NCBI GenBank assembly: GCA_040880465.1
Contig: JBBDIK010000007.1
Location: forward strand, 62,001-126,000
From: JBBDIK01 sp040880465
GTDB taxonomy: Bacteria > Actinomycetota > UBA4738 > JBBDHU01
DNA length: 64,000 nt
Reading direction: 5' to 3'
The notes beneath the pieces were generated by a model, which made no database searches, was not told the DNA's origin, and was given only the letters and a program-made list of their open reading frames with translations. The first letter of the stretch is position 1. Each line of letters begins with the position of its first letter. This document shows positions 16,458 through 24,286 of the stretch, in pieces. Both the position numbers and the translations under genes were made by a program.

Positions 16458-17006
16458 CTATCCGCGGAGCCCCTCGGCGGCCAGCCGGTCCCGGTAGCGG
16501 CGCTTGACCTCCTCCTGGAGAGCGTCGTGAAGGTCCAGCACCCTGCGACGCGTGTCCGACACGCCCCGCTCCTCGGTTTCCAGACTCTCGATGGCAGCTT
16601 CCAGGTCGTCGTCCGAGAGCGCTCCCGGGTTAGAGAAAGCGGCGGTGTTGAGGATCCGCTCGACGCGCCGCCTGGCGAGCGTCATCTCTTCCTCGGGCAA
16701 CTCGACACGGAGGGCCTCGCCGCGACCCGGCCCCTGCGGGGTTTCCTGGGCGAAGAGCTCGGCAAGCTTCTCCTCGATCGGCCGCTCATCGAGGCTGCGT
16801 CCCTCCGCCCTCGCCGCATGCTGATCCTTGAGGATCTCGAGCCGCCCCTGCAGCAGCCGGCGCAAGTACGAGAGGAACTCTCGCTCGGCGAGGCAATCGT
16901 CTCGGCGTTCGCGAACCTCCTCGATGGGGAGGTCTCCAAGCCCGTCCCCGAACCCCGGTTCCAGGATCCGGTCGAGTCGGCGCCGCCTCTGGTCGTCCGT
17001 GTTCAC
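16458..17006 (-). CDS. RsiG-like anti-sigma protein (annotated elsewhere as aerial mycelium formation protein)
   Basis: A 182-residue helical protein. LDRILEPGF at the start and REFLSYLRRLLQGRLEILKD match the RsiG family, which in Streptomyces holds sigma WhiG when bound to c-di-GMP through two E-x3-S-x2-R-x3-Q-x3-D motifs. Copy 1 here is Arg42, Ser46, Arg49, Gln53, Glu57 (first and last residues changed). Copy 2 is Glu146, Ser150, Arg153, Leu157, Asp161 (Gln changed). So both motifs are recognisable but imperfect. GTG 17006 follows TACTGT by four bases; a longer frame upstream is poorly supported. Confidence 0.75.
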   Translation of the reverse strand: MNTDDQRRRRLDRILEPGFGDGLGDLPIEEVRERRDDCLAEREFLSYLRRLLQGRLEILKDQHAARAEGRSLDERPIEEKLAELFAQETPQGPGRGEALRVELPEEEMTLARRRVERILNTAAFSNPGALSDDDLEAAIESLETEERGVSDTRRRVLDLHDALQEEVKRRYRDRLAAEGLRG

Positions 17007-17088
17007 GCCCACAGTATGTCTGGTTCGGCAGGCGACGGCGAATCCTTGAGCGACCGAGCCGGAGCCCACCGCGCCGGGAGCCGGAACC

Positions 17089-18183
17089 TCAGCAGACTTG
17101 GAGCAGGTATGGGTAGGGATTCACGGCGCCGCCCCCACCCGGGTAGTAGCCGAAGTGCAGGTGGTTCGTCCCAGCGGCGTTCCCGGTGTCCCCGACGTAG
17201 CCGATGATCGTGCCCGCCGAGACCGAGCCGGAAGCGTTCGAATATCCGTTCATGTGCGCGTAGTACGTGCGGTCGCCGTTGGACGCCGTAACCGTCGCGG
17301 TGATCCCTCCGAGGGGGTCGCCGCCGTGCGCGACCGAGCCCGACTGAGCGGCGGCGACGGGGGTACCCTTGGCGGCCAGCAAGTCGGTCCCCTCGTGCGT
17401 GCGGCCCCCGGAACGCGGATCGCCCCATGAGTCGGTGAAGGAGTTGCCGCCCGCCACCGGACATGCCCCGAAGGGACTCCCGCCGGATGGCGGAGGTGCC
17501 CCTCCTCCGCCTCCTCCTCCAGACGTCTCTTCCTCAGCCGCCGCCTGCGCGGCAACCTTCTCGGCTGCGCGTTCGGCGGCACGTTCGGCGGCGAGCTGCT
17601 CGCGGTACCGTTGCTCGAGATCCTCCAACTCGGCGTTCAATTGTTCGATCTTCGCGGCGACGTCCTGCTTCTGCTGTTCGAGGTCCTCGAGAGCCTGCTC
17701 CTGTTCGGCCGTCAGGGCGGCGAGGTCATCTTGGCGCCACTCGAGCTCTTGACGCGTATCTGCGGTCCGGGTGACCAACCCCTGATCCGCCTCCGCGAGA
17801 CGGTCCAGGAAGAAGACCCGATCCGAGAACTCGTTGAAGTCTCCGCCTGTGAAGATCGCGGAAAGCGTCGTCCCCGGGCCGTTCACGTAGGCGACCCGGA
17901 CATGGTCACCGAGCTGCTGCTCCAGCCCGTCGAGCCGTTCCCTCGTTTCATCGACGGTGGCCTTGGTCTCGCTGAGCTGGTCCTGGATCTCGGCCAGCCT
18001 CGCCTCCGCGTCCGAATAGGCCGCGGTCGCGGCGTCCAGGGCATCCTGCGCCTCCGCGATCTGGGCACGCTTGGCCTCGAGGTCGGCCTCGGTGATCGCG
18101 GCGGCGGGGGTTGCCATCATCGCCCCGGCGACCAGGGCCAGCACGAGCGGAACTATGGGGAGTTTTCGGGGGCTTACCTTCAC
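17089..18183 (-). CDS. Secreted M23 peptidase with N-terminal coiled coil (NlpD/EnvC-like)
   Basis: A 364-residue exported protein. The signal peptide is residues 1 to about 29 (LALVAGAMMATPAAA). A long coiled coil (about 32-220) is followed by a Gly-rich linker and a C-terminal M23 domain with the zinc ligands His263 and Asp267 (HEGTD) and the motif HLHFG (341-345); His310 lies in YYAHMNG. M23 peptidases cut peptidoglycan cross-bridges, and coiled-coil versions often act in daughter-cell separation. All active-site residues are present, so it may be a real hydrolase rather than an activator. Confidence 0.9.
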   Translation of the reverse strand: MKVSPRKLPIVPLVLALVAGAMMATPAAAITEADLEAKRAQIAEAQDALDAATAAYSDAEARLAEIQDQLSETKATVDETRERLDGLEQQLGDHVRVAYVNGPGTTLSAIFTGGDFNEFSDRVFFLDRLAEADQGLVTRTADTRQELEWRQDDLAALTAEQEQALEDLEQQKQDVAAKIEQLNAELEDLEQRYREQLAAERAAERAAEKVAAQAAAEEETSGGGGGGGAPPPSGGSPFGACPVAGGNSFTDSWGDPRSGGRTHEGTDLLAAKGTPVAAAQSGSVAHGGDPLGGITATVTASNGDRTYYAHMNGYSNASGSVSAGTIIGYVGDTGNAAGTNHLHFGYYPGGGGAVNPYPYLLQVC

Positions 18184-18292
18184 GACATCCCTCTCATGGG
18201 GGAGCGTTCACGGTCCCTCAAGGCTACTAGCGGACCTGGGAAGGGGCAAAGACCCCGGTCAGCGTGCGGGGAACCCCGGATAGGATGCGCGC

Positions 18293-18847
18293 ATGCCTGC
18301 CGAGGGACCGTCCGCCCGCCGCTCGCCGCTGGACGGCGAACTGATCCGGTTGCGCGCGCTGACGGAGGCGGACGCCGAACCCCTGAACCCGAAGTTCAGT
18401 GACCTGGACGTGCTCCTCGGCCTCGGGAAGATCCCGTTCCCCCAATCGCTCGACGGGTTCCGCGAGTTCGTCCGGCGCCAAAGCGAGGACGACACCCAGA
18501 TCCATCTCGTCATCGAGACCCTCGACGGCTGCCCGATCGGCATCTGCGGCCTGATGGATCTGGACCGGCACTCCCGCCAAGGGAAGGCGGGGATCTGGAT
18601 CGCCCGGGATCACTGGAACGCAGGTGCCGGGACCGACGCGATGCGCACGCTCTGCCGTTGGGGGTTCGGCGAACTGAACCTGCATCGGATCTGGCTCCTC
18701 GTTCACTCAACGAACCCTAGGGCGATACGCGCCTACGAGAAGGTCGGTTTCGTGAAGGAAGGAACCCAGCGTGACGACCACTTCATCGACGGACGGTTCA
18801 TCGACACGCATGTCATGGGCTTGCTCGAGCACGAATCCGATGGATAG
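18293..18847 (+). CDS. GNAT-family N-acetyltransferase (RimJ/RimL type)
   Basis: A 184-residue acetyltransferase. IRLRALTEADAEPLN opens the domain; WIARDHWNAGAGTDAMRTL is motif A and STNPRAIRAYEKVGFVKEG the C-terminal block. TAGGAT at 18281-18286 is followed by six bases and then ATG 18293, a textbook leaderless arrangement with transcription starting at the A of ATG. The cupin gene overlaps its end by eight bases. The acceptor is unknown. Confidence 0.87.
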   Translation: MPAEGPSARRSPLDGELIRLRALTEADAEPLNPKFSDLDVLLGLGKIPFPQSLDGFREFVRRQSEDDTQIHLVIETLDGCPIGICGLMDLDRHSRQGKAGIWIARDHWNAGAGTDAMRTLCRWGFGELNLHRIWLLVHSTNPRAIRAYEKVGFVKEGTQRDDHFIDGRFIDTHVMGLLEHESDG

Positions 18848-19226
18848 GCAACCGATGGAGCCGAGGCGCGTCGACAAGCCGTGGGGCCATGAGGTCATCT
18901 GGGCCGATACGCCCGCCTATGTCGGGAAGATCTTGGTCATCGAAGCGGGCAAGCGACTCTCGCTGCAGTACCACGAGGTCAAGGACGAAACGATCCTGGT
19001 GATCTCCGGACGCCTCCGGCTGCACCTGGCCGACGAGGGCGGCGAGGCCGGCGAGGTTGCCGTGACCGTGCTCGGACCGGGCGAGTCACGCCACGTTCCG
19101 CCCCGAGCCGTTCACCGATACGAGGCCATCGAGCGCACGGAACTCGCGGAGGTTTCGACGCCGGAACTCGACGACGTCGTCAGGGTCGAGGACGACTTCG
19201 GTCGCGAGGGGACCAGCGAAGCCTAA
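18840..19226 (+). CDS. Cupin-domain protein (mannose-6-phosphate isomerase-like)
   Basis: A 128-residue single-cupin protein. DKPWGHEVIWA, AGKRLSLQYHEVKDETILV and GESRHVPPRAVHRYEA give the two cupin motifs of type II mannose-6-phosphate isomerase/GDP-mannose pyrophosphorylase C-terminal domains. It may isomerise or bind a sugar, but a stand-alone unit of this size is often functionally unassigned. ATG 18840 overlaps the GNAT stop by eight bases; ATG 18855 is an alternative start. An internally deleted relative of this gene occurs at 63413-63523. Its stop overlaps the convergent nucleotidyltransferase stop in CTAA. Confidence 0.82.
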   Translation: MDRQPMEPRRVDKPWGHEVIWADTPAYVGKILVIEAGKRLSLQYHEVKDETILVISGRLRLHLADEGGEAGEVAVTVLGPGESRHVPPRAVHRYEAIERTELAEVSTPELDDVVRVEDDFGREGTSEA

Positions 19227-19723
19227 GCCTCCCTCGTCCCCTCGGTTTCGCCCTGCAATCCCCGTATCCACTCGAGCGCCACCATGTCCTTGGGCCGGCG
19301 TGACGCGCGCTTCATCCGCGCGAGGTCATCGAGAGAGGCCACCCTGACGGTCGCCACCCCGATCCCTTCGTCGCTCGCCCCGGCGTTCAGGTCATCGAAG
19401 CCGAACGTGCCGCTGGGGGTCGCGAGACAGTCGAGGGAACCCTTGTCAGTAACGAACGTGAACGAGTCCCCGGCGAGAAGCGTCTTCCGGTCGAGTTGGA
19501 ACGGCACCTCCTCGTCGACGCCTCGAAGTCTCGCGCGCAGTTCGATCAAGGCGTCGCACAAGCGACTGAGGTTCTCCGTCTCCCGGGAGTAGCAGATATC
19601 TAGATCACCGGTGAGCATCGGCGAGCCACGGAGGGCGGCTGCATATCCGCCGATCAAGACGAACCGGACCTTGTGATCCAGCAGCGTCAGGAGCATGCCG
19701 ATCGGATCGAAACTCGAGGTCAT
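19223..19723 (-). CDS. Minimal nucleotidyltransferase (toxin-antitoxin-like partner)
   Basis: A 166-residue protein with the nucleotidyltransferase signature LIGGYAAALRGSPMLTGDLDI (GG-x(13-14)-D-x-D) near the N-terminus, and a C-terminal LARMKRASRRPKDMVALEWI segment seen in AbiEii/DUF1814-type and similar stand-alone NTases. ATG 19723 has AGGAGG six bases upstream and overlaps the upstream XRE stop as ATGA. NTases paired with a small HTH protein often act as toxin-antitoxin or phage-defence pairs; this role is inferred from layout only. Confidence 0.75.
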   Translation of the reverse strand: MTSSFDPIGMLLTLLDHKVRFVLIGGYAAALRGSPMLTGDLDICYSRETENLSRLCDALIELRARLRGVDEEVPFQLDRKTLLAGDSFTFVTDKGSLDCLATPSGTFGFDDLNAGASDEGIGVATVRVASLDDLARMKRASRRPKDMVALEWIRGLQGETEGTREA

Positions 19724-20037
19724 CCGGCCCTCCTGAACGGAGCCGTCCGCTCCCATTCCTCAGCCGCCCGAACCGCGCGCTGCTCGGGCGTCCACGAAAG
19801 CCACTCCCGGATCAGGGACCGGTCAACGTCGTCCTCTCGGGCCTGGTCCTCGACCACCAGTTCCATCCCGCATGCCTCCAGCAACCGGTCAAGTGTGTCG
19901 AACGTAGGGACCGTCTTGCCGCGCTCGATCCGGGACACCGTGGGCTGCGGCACGCCGGCCAGTTCCGCGAGCTCACGCTGGGTGAGCCCGGCCCTACGCC
20001 GGGCCATGTTCAGGATCCGGTCGACCTTCATGCCCAT
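19720..20037 (-). CDS. XRE-family helix-turn-helix regulator / antitoxin
   Basis: A 105-residue protein. The HTH spans about residues 5-60 (RRAGLTQRELAELAGVPQPTVSRIERGK), followed by a short acidic-basic tail with REWLSWTPEQR that could contact the NTase. The start is ATG 20037 (a second ATG lies two codons later). The likely -10 box TATACT is at 20052-20047, inside a palindrome, as expected of an autorepressed operon. It overlaps the NTase gene by four bases. Confidence 0.85.
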   Translation of the reverse strand: MGMKVDRILNMARRRAGLTQRELAELAGVPQPTVSRIERGKTVPTFDTLDRLLEACGMELVVEDQAREDDVDRSLIREWLSWTPEQRAVRAAEEWERTAPFRRAG

Positions 20038-20046
20038 CGTGCAGGA

Positions 20047-20067
20047 AGTATATCACTTACGCTATAC
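20047..20067 (-). promoter_or_regulatory. Promoter and candidate operator of the XRE/NTase operon
   Basis: An unusually AT-rich patch for this genome. GTATA (20048-20052) and TATAC (20063-20067) form the arms of an inverted repeat, and the minus-strand TATACT -10 box overlaps one arm. An ATAGCTAT palindrome lies about 15 bases beyond. A dimeric XRE protein bound here would block its own promoter. Confidence 0.5.
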
Positions 20068-20128
20068 CCGATGATAGCTATTCGCCTATCGACGCGGACA
20101 GTCCGCAGCCTCCAGAAGGTCCTGCCGG

Positions 20129-21307
20129 CTACTTCCTCTGCATCGCCTCGATGAGGATGTCGGCCACTTCGGGACGGCTGAACTCCTGCGGAGGACGCTC
20201 CCCGTTGCCCAGCATCTCGCGCACCTTGGTGCCCGACAGGAACACGCGGTCCTCGGCGCCGTGCGGACAGGTCTTCGCCGAGCCCATGCCCTCGCACTTG
20301 TTGCACCAGAAGGAGTGCTCGAAGTTCAGGGTCTGGATGCCGAGTTCACCGGGCTCGAACTCCTCGAAGATCTGCTGTGCGTCGTAGGTACCGTAGTAAT
20401 CGCCGACGCCCGCGTGGTCACGACCCACGATGAAGTGCGTGCAGCCGTAGTTCTTGCGGGCGATCGCGTGCCAGATAGCCTCACGTGGCCCTGCGTAACG
20501 CATCGCGGCTGGGAACACGCTGACCATGGCACGGTCCTTCGGGTAGTAGCCCTCGAAGAGCGCCTCGTAACAGCGCATCCGCACGTCGGGTGGCACGTCA
20601 TCCGACTTGGTCGCACCCATCAGCGGATGAACCAGGAGCCCATCCACGATCTCGAGCGCGCATTTCTGCAGGTACTCGTGCGCGCGGTGGATCGGGTTGC
20701 GCGTCTGGAACCCGACCACGGTCCTCCAGCCTCGCTCCTGGAACGCCGCCCGCGTCTGAGCTGGCGTCATCCGGTACTCCAGGAAGTCCTCGTATACCGG
20801 GAGGGACAGAACCTGAAGCGGCCCGGCGATGCAGTAGTCGCCCGCGGCGTAGACGGCCGCGACCCCGGGGTGTTCCTGGTCCTCGGTCCGATAGACGTTG
20901 ATCGACTCGGAGGAACGGTCGCGCTTGTAGATCTCTTCGACCGTGATGATGGCGAGCGGCTCGTCGGACCCTTCACGGACCAGCACGACCCGCTCGGAGC
21001 CTCCGATGCGCTTCACGTCTTCGTCGGTGGCACTCAGGGTCACGGGGATCGCCCAGGCGAGACCGCTCGTCAGGTGCATGGTTTCGAGCACGCTGCGGTA
21101 GTCGGCTTCGTTCTGGAAGCCGGTCAGGGGTGAGAGGGCGCCGGTCGCGAGCATCTCCAGGTCGGAGGTCTCCCTCTCGTTCACCGTGAGCTTCGGCAGG
21201 TTGCCGGCCTCGGCCCTGAGTGCGTCTGCGTCGGAGGCGGAAACGAGCAGGTCAACGAGGGTGCCGCCGTGCGGCTCGATGGGGAGGTTCGGGTTGAACG
21301 CGGACAT
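20129..21307 (-). CDS. sat: Sulfate adenylyltransferase (ATP sulfurylase)
   Basis: A 392-residue enzyme that makes adenosine 5'-phosphosulfate from ATP and sulfate. The ATP-binding QTRNPIHRAHE (201-211) and GRDHAGVGDYYG are intact, and a zinc-finger-like FWCNKCEGMGSAKTCPH lies near the C-terminus, as in bacterial single-polypeptide Sat enzymes. ATG 21307 is preceded by GAAAGG, and by TATGCT about 35 bases upstream; the open frame further upstream overlaps the neighbouring gene and is rejected. No reductase or kinase genes for sulfate assimilation are adjacent. Confidence 0.95.
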   Translation of the reverse strand: MSAFNPNLPIEPHGGTLVDLLVSASDADALRAEAGNLPKLTVNERETSDLEMLATGALSPLTGFQNEADYRSVLETMHLTSGLAWAIPVTLSATDEDVKRIGGSERVVLVREGSDEPLAIITVEEIYKRDRSSESINVYRTEDQEHPGVAAVYAAGDYCIAGPLQVLSLPVYEDFLEYRMTPAQTRAAFQERGWRTVVGFQTRNPIHRAHEYLQKCALEIVDGLLVHPLMGATKSDDVPPDVRMRCYEALFEGYYPKDRAMVSVFPAAMRYAGPREAIWHAIARKNYGCTHFIVGRDHAGVGDYYGTYDAQQIFEEFEPGELGIQTLNFEHSFWCNKCEGMGSAKTCPHGAEDRVFLSGTKVREMLGNGERPPQEFSRPEVADILIEAMQRK

Positions 21308-21368
21308 GCCTGAACGCCTTTCGGGTCGGGTTTCGACCGTCAGCATACCGGGCGAACGACACTCCCGG

Positions 21369-22304
21369 TTAGGCGACGACCCAAAGAGCGTCGCGGACGA
21401 GCTGGACATCGAGGGCTTCGAACTCGCCCACGTATTCTCCGTCGAGCTGGACCGGGAACGCGCGTGGCGAGGCGATCTCGATGCGCTCGACGTCGTGCTC
21501 GTACTGGACGTACCGGCTCCGCTCGAGGTTGCCGCCGACGAACAGCTCGTAGGTGATCTTCGGGCCCGCGATCCGCGGCAACTCCTGGATGGCGAGGACA
21601 TCGAGTCCCTTCATGAGCTCCGCGCGCGGGTGCACCTTGAGGCCCCAACTCTTGAAGAACGCGTAGGGATGCGCCTTGGCGATCATGACCGAGACGGCCG
21701 TGAGCTGGAGATGTTCGTCGATCCGCAACGTCAGGTCCCGCGACTGCCGCCCGATGTAGCGGTTGGCCTCGGTCATCGCAGCGAAGAACGCCTCACGCTC
21801 ATGCCCGACCTTCGACCGCGGCGCGCGGCGCTCGACCTTGCGCATGACCGCCGCGTCCAGCCCGATCCCGCAGTTCATCACGAAGATGCGGTCGTTGGCG
21901 CTTCCGACCGGGATGCGCCGCGCCCGGCCGGCTATCGCCAGCTCGATCAGCTGCCCGGTGGCCTCGATCGGGTCGTTCGGGATCCCCAGGATGCGGGCGT
22001 AGACGTTCGTGGCGCCGCCCGGGATAATCCCCAGCGCCACCTCGGAACCGGACAGGCCGTTGACCACTTCATTGATGGTGCCGTCGCCGCTGAAGACGAC
22101 GACGATCTCGAACCCGGCGTCGATGGCCTCGTGGCCGACTTCAGCGCCGTGCCCCCGGCCCGCGGTGTGACGCAGCTCCACTTCGAAATCGGTGGCGAGC
22201 GCTCGCCGGATCACCTCGACCGTCGAACGCGAGTAGCTCCGCGCGCGAGGATTAACCAGGAAGAGGAGGCGACGAGCGGCACTCGAGCCCCGGCGAGGGC
22301 TCAT
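21369..22304 (-). CDS. Diacylglycerol kinase-family lipid kinase
   Basis: A 311-residue DAGK-catalytic-domain protein. LFLVNPRARS (14-23), VVFSGDGTINEVVNGL (70-85) and LGIIPGGATNVYAR define the nucleotide-binding site, although GGATN replaces the usual GTGND/GSGND. It probably phosphorylates a lipid or sphingoid-like alcohol at the membrane. ATG 22304 overlaps the stop of the MoaD-like gene as ATGA, so both are translated from one message. Confidence 0.87.
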   Translation of the reverse strand: MSPRRGSSAARRLLFLVNPRARSYSRSTVEVIRRALATDFEVELRHTAGRGHGAEVGHEAIDAGFEIVVVFSGDGTINEVVNGLSGSEVALGIIPGGATNVYARILGIPNDPIEATGQLIELAIAGRARRIPVGSANDRIFVMNCGIGLDAAVMRKVERRAPRSKVGHEREAFFAAMTEANRYIGRQSRDLTLRIDEHLQLTAVSVMIAKAHPYAFFKSWGLKVHPRAELMKGLDVLAIQELPRIAGPKITYELFVGGNLERSRYVQYEHDVERIEIASPRAFPVQLDGEYVGEFEALDVQLVRDALWVVA

Positions 22305-22540
22305 CCGCCGGACACCGGAGGAAGGATGGCGACCTCCTCGCCGCCAGCGAGCTCCACATCCAGCGATGCCCGCTCGCCATCGACCACCACCGAGCTTCGC
22401 TCCGCGATCGCCGTGAATCGCTCCCCGAACCGATCGCAGAGTTGCTGAACGACCTGCTCGACGGTGTCGCCGTCGGCCTGGACCTCGGAGGAACCGGCGA
22501 GTTCCCGGAGCACCGCGAAGAGACGAACCTGAGTCATCAC
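22301..22540 (-). CDS. MoaD/ThiS-family sulfur-carrier-like protein
   Basis: A 79-residue ubiquitin-fold protein ending in Gly-Gly (ILPPVSGG), the C-terminus that is thiocarboxylated in MoaD and ThiS. FAVLRELAGSSEV and GEEVAILPPVSGG are typical of MoaD. The molybdopterin or other sulfur-transfer partner is not in the window, so the pathway is open. Starts are GTG 22540 or ATG 22537; the outward-facing TAGGCT at 22551-22546 lies five to eight bases upstream, which points to a leaderless message. Confidence 0.82.
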   Translation of the reverse strand: MMTQVRLFAVLRELAGSSEVQADGDTVEQVVQQLCDRFGERFTAIAERSSVVVDGERASLDVELAGGEEVAILPPVSGG

Positions 22541-22545
22541 GGGTC

Positions 22546-22567
22546 AGCCTACCCGGGCTGCTAGGCT
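22546..22567. promoter_or_regulatory. Back-to-back divergent -10 boxes
   Basis: AGCCTA (22546-22551) and TAGGCT (22562-22567) form a perfect inverted repeat with a 10-base spacer. Read outward they are -10 hexamers for the MoaD-like gene (minus) and the GlnR-like gene (plus). Each -35 region would fall on the opposite gene's -10 box and leader, so the two promoters must compete. Confidence 0.6.
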
Positions 22568-22585
22568 CGGCCGAGAGGGAGGAGC

Positions 22586-23248
22586 GTGGCCGCGTACCTG
22601 TTGCTGACCGATGGATCGGCGGAGACGGCACTCCCCGCGAGCCGAACGGCAGGCGCCGACATCAAGGTGGAGCCGCTCTCGCTGCCCCCGTCGCGGATCG
22701 TCGAGGTGGCCCCGCTCGCGGTGCTCGTGGACGCGACCGCCGACCCCGGCGCTGCGTTCTCCCTGCTCAGCGACCTGCGAACCCGAGACCCCGGGCTACA
22801 GTCCGCGGTGATCGCGGCCGACCCAGAGATACAACGGTACCCATGGCACGAAGTCACGGACGAACTCATCCGGCCCGAGGCCACGGAGTCGGAACTGCGC
22901 CTCCGGCTCTCCTTGCTGCGCCGGCGCGGCGGCGGCGGAGACGAGGGCGACGTCCGCCTGGGATCGCTGACGCTGAACACACAAACCTACCGGGTGGCGG
23001 TCGACGGACGCCCGATGGATCTGACGTACAAGGAATTCGAACTCCTGAGGTTCCTCGCCTCACGCCCGGGGCGGGTGTTCACGCGCGAATCGCTGCTGCG
23101 CGAGGTCTGGGGCTACGACTTCTACGGCGGGGCCCGGACGGTCGACGTCCACGTTCGGCGGCTCCGCGCCAAGCTCGGACCGGAGCACGAGCACCTGATC
23201 GAGACGGTGCGCGGCGTCGGCTACCGGGCGTCCGACCTCCTCGTCTGA
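22586..23248 (+). CDS. glnR: GlnR-like orphan OmpR-family response regulator
   Basis: A 220-residue regulator. The receiver-like domain lacks the usual acidic pair (Thr8-Asp9) but keeps Asp49 in LVDAT, as in actinobacterial GlnR, which works without a kinase. The winged-helix part is typical: LTYKEFELLRFLASRPGRVF, EVWGYDFYGGARTVDVHVRR, ETVRGVGYRA. GlnR controls nitrogen assimilation genes, and two glnA genes and glnE follow within 9 kb. GTG 22586 has GAGGGAGG close upstream, and TAGGCT lies at 22562-22567. A RegX3- or PhoP-type regulator is the alternative, but the N-terminus argues against it. Confidence 0.78.
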   Translation: MAAYLLLTDGSAETALPASRTAGADIKVEPLSLPPSRIVEVAPLAVLVDATADPGAAFSLLSDLRTRDPGLQSAVIAADPEIQRYPWHEVTDELIRPEATESELRLRLSLLRRRGGGGDEGDVRLGSLTLNTQTYRVAVDGRPMDLTYKEFELLRFLASRPGRVFTRESLLREVWGYDFYGGARTVDVHVRRLRAKLGPEHEHLIETVRGVGYRASDLLV

Positions 23249-23253
23249 AGCGG

Positions 23254-24165
23254 ATGGGGGCCGCGGCCGCAGGACTCGCCCTCATCGTGACGCTGGCCGC
23301 GGCCCCCATGCCCGGTGCTTCCGCTGCGGAGCCTGTGGCTGGAGAGGCCCTGGACCCCGCGCCCGAGCCGGCGGCCCCGAGTCTGCTCCCCTACCGGGGC
23401 CTCGGCGCGTGGATCGACATCTACGACGGCTGGGCGTTCAACAGCCCGGCCGCCACCATGAAGCGGCTGAAGCAACACGGCGTCGACACGGTCTTCATCG
23501 AGACGGGCAACTACGCGAGCAGCAGCGGTGTGTACCGGGCAGACGACATGGCCGACCTGATCAAGGGCGCGCACACCCGCGGGATGAAGGTCGTCGCGTG
23601 GTACCTCCCCGGCTTCCAGAACGTGGCGTTCGACTTCCGGCGGAGCATGGCCGCGATCCGGTTCCACCGGAACGGCCAGCGGTTCGACTCCTTCGGTCTC
23701 GACATCGAGTCACCCCTGGTCAAGTCCCAGGATGTCCGTTCCCGCCGCCTGATCGCTCTCTCCCGGCGGATCGATGCGCACACACCCGCCTCCTACGCGC
23801 TGGGCGCCATCATCCCGTCGCCGCGAGGCATGCAGCTCGTCGAGCACTACTGGGAGCGCTTCCCCTATCAGCAGATCGAGCCGTTCTACGACGTCTGGCT
23901 ACCGATGGGCTACTACACGTACCGCTACAGCGGGAAGCAGGCCGCCTACGACTACACCCGTCTGAACACCCAGATCCTCCGCGCCGAGGTCGATCCGGCG
24001 GTCGAGATCCACCCACTCGGCGGCATCGCCCACAAGTCCTCCGATGGGGAGACCGAGGGATTCGTTGATGCCGTCCTGGACGACGCCCTCATCGGCGGCG
24101 GACTGTACGACGTGGGGACATCGGGACCGGAGGACTGGCGGGAGCTACAACGCCTCTCCGTCTGA
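23254..24165 (+). CDS. Secreted glycoside-hydrolase-like protein, unassigned
   Basis: A 303-residue exported protein. The signal peptide ends near GASA (residue 24). The mature part looks like a TIM-barrel glycosidase: LGAWIDIYDGW, GVDTVFIETGNYAS, GMKVVAWYLPGF, DSFGLDIESPLV and DVWLPMGYYTYRY would be successive strands with acidic residues at their ends. Several DUF4015-like putative glycosidases share this style. I cannot name the substrate. It starts five bases after the regulator stop, so it is probably co-transcribed with the GlnR-like gene. Confidence 0.75.
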   Translation: MGAAAAGLALIVTLAAAPMPGASAAEPVAGEALDPAPEPAAPSLLPYRGLGAWIDIYDGWAFNSPAATMKRLKQHGVDTVFIETGNYASSSGVYRADDMADLIKGAHTRGMKVVAWYLPGFQNVAFDFRRSMAAIRFHRNGQRFDSFGLDIESPLVKSQDVRSRRLIALSRRIDAHTPASYALGAIIPSPRGMQLVEHYWERFPYQQIEPFYDVWLPMGYYTYRYSGKQAAYDYTRLNTQILRAEVDPAVEIHPLGGIAHKSSDGETEGFVDAVLDDALIGGGLYDVGTSGPEDWRELQRLSV

Positions 24166-24205
24166 CCCCGATCGATCTGATCCCCGTCCGATCGGACGCG
24201 CAGAT

Positions 24206-24248
24206 TTAACGCGAGCGAAACCAAGCACGACCGAGCCCCGTCTACGCT
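24206..24248 (+). promoter_or_regulatory. GlnR-type box and -10 element upstream of glnA
   Basis: TTAAC (24206-24210), six bases, then GAAAC (24217-24221), matching the GTnAC-n6-GAAAC half-site pair known for actinobacterial GlnR. A TACGCT -10 box follows at 24243-24248, exactly 21 bases beyond the box. The second glnA gene has the same layout and spacing (31373-31415). Confidence 0.65.
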
Positions 24249-24286
24249 GACGGACATCCACGCGCGAGAGGAAAGGGGAAACCTCG

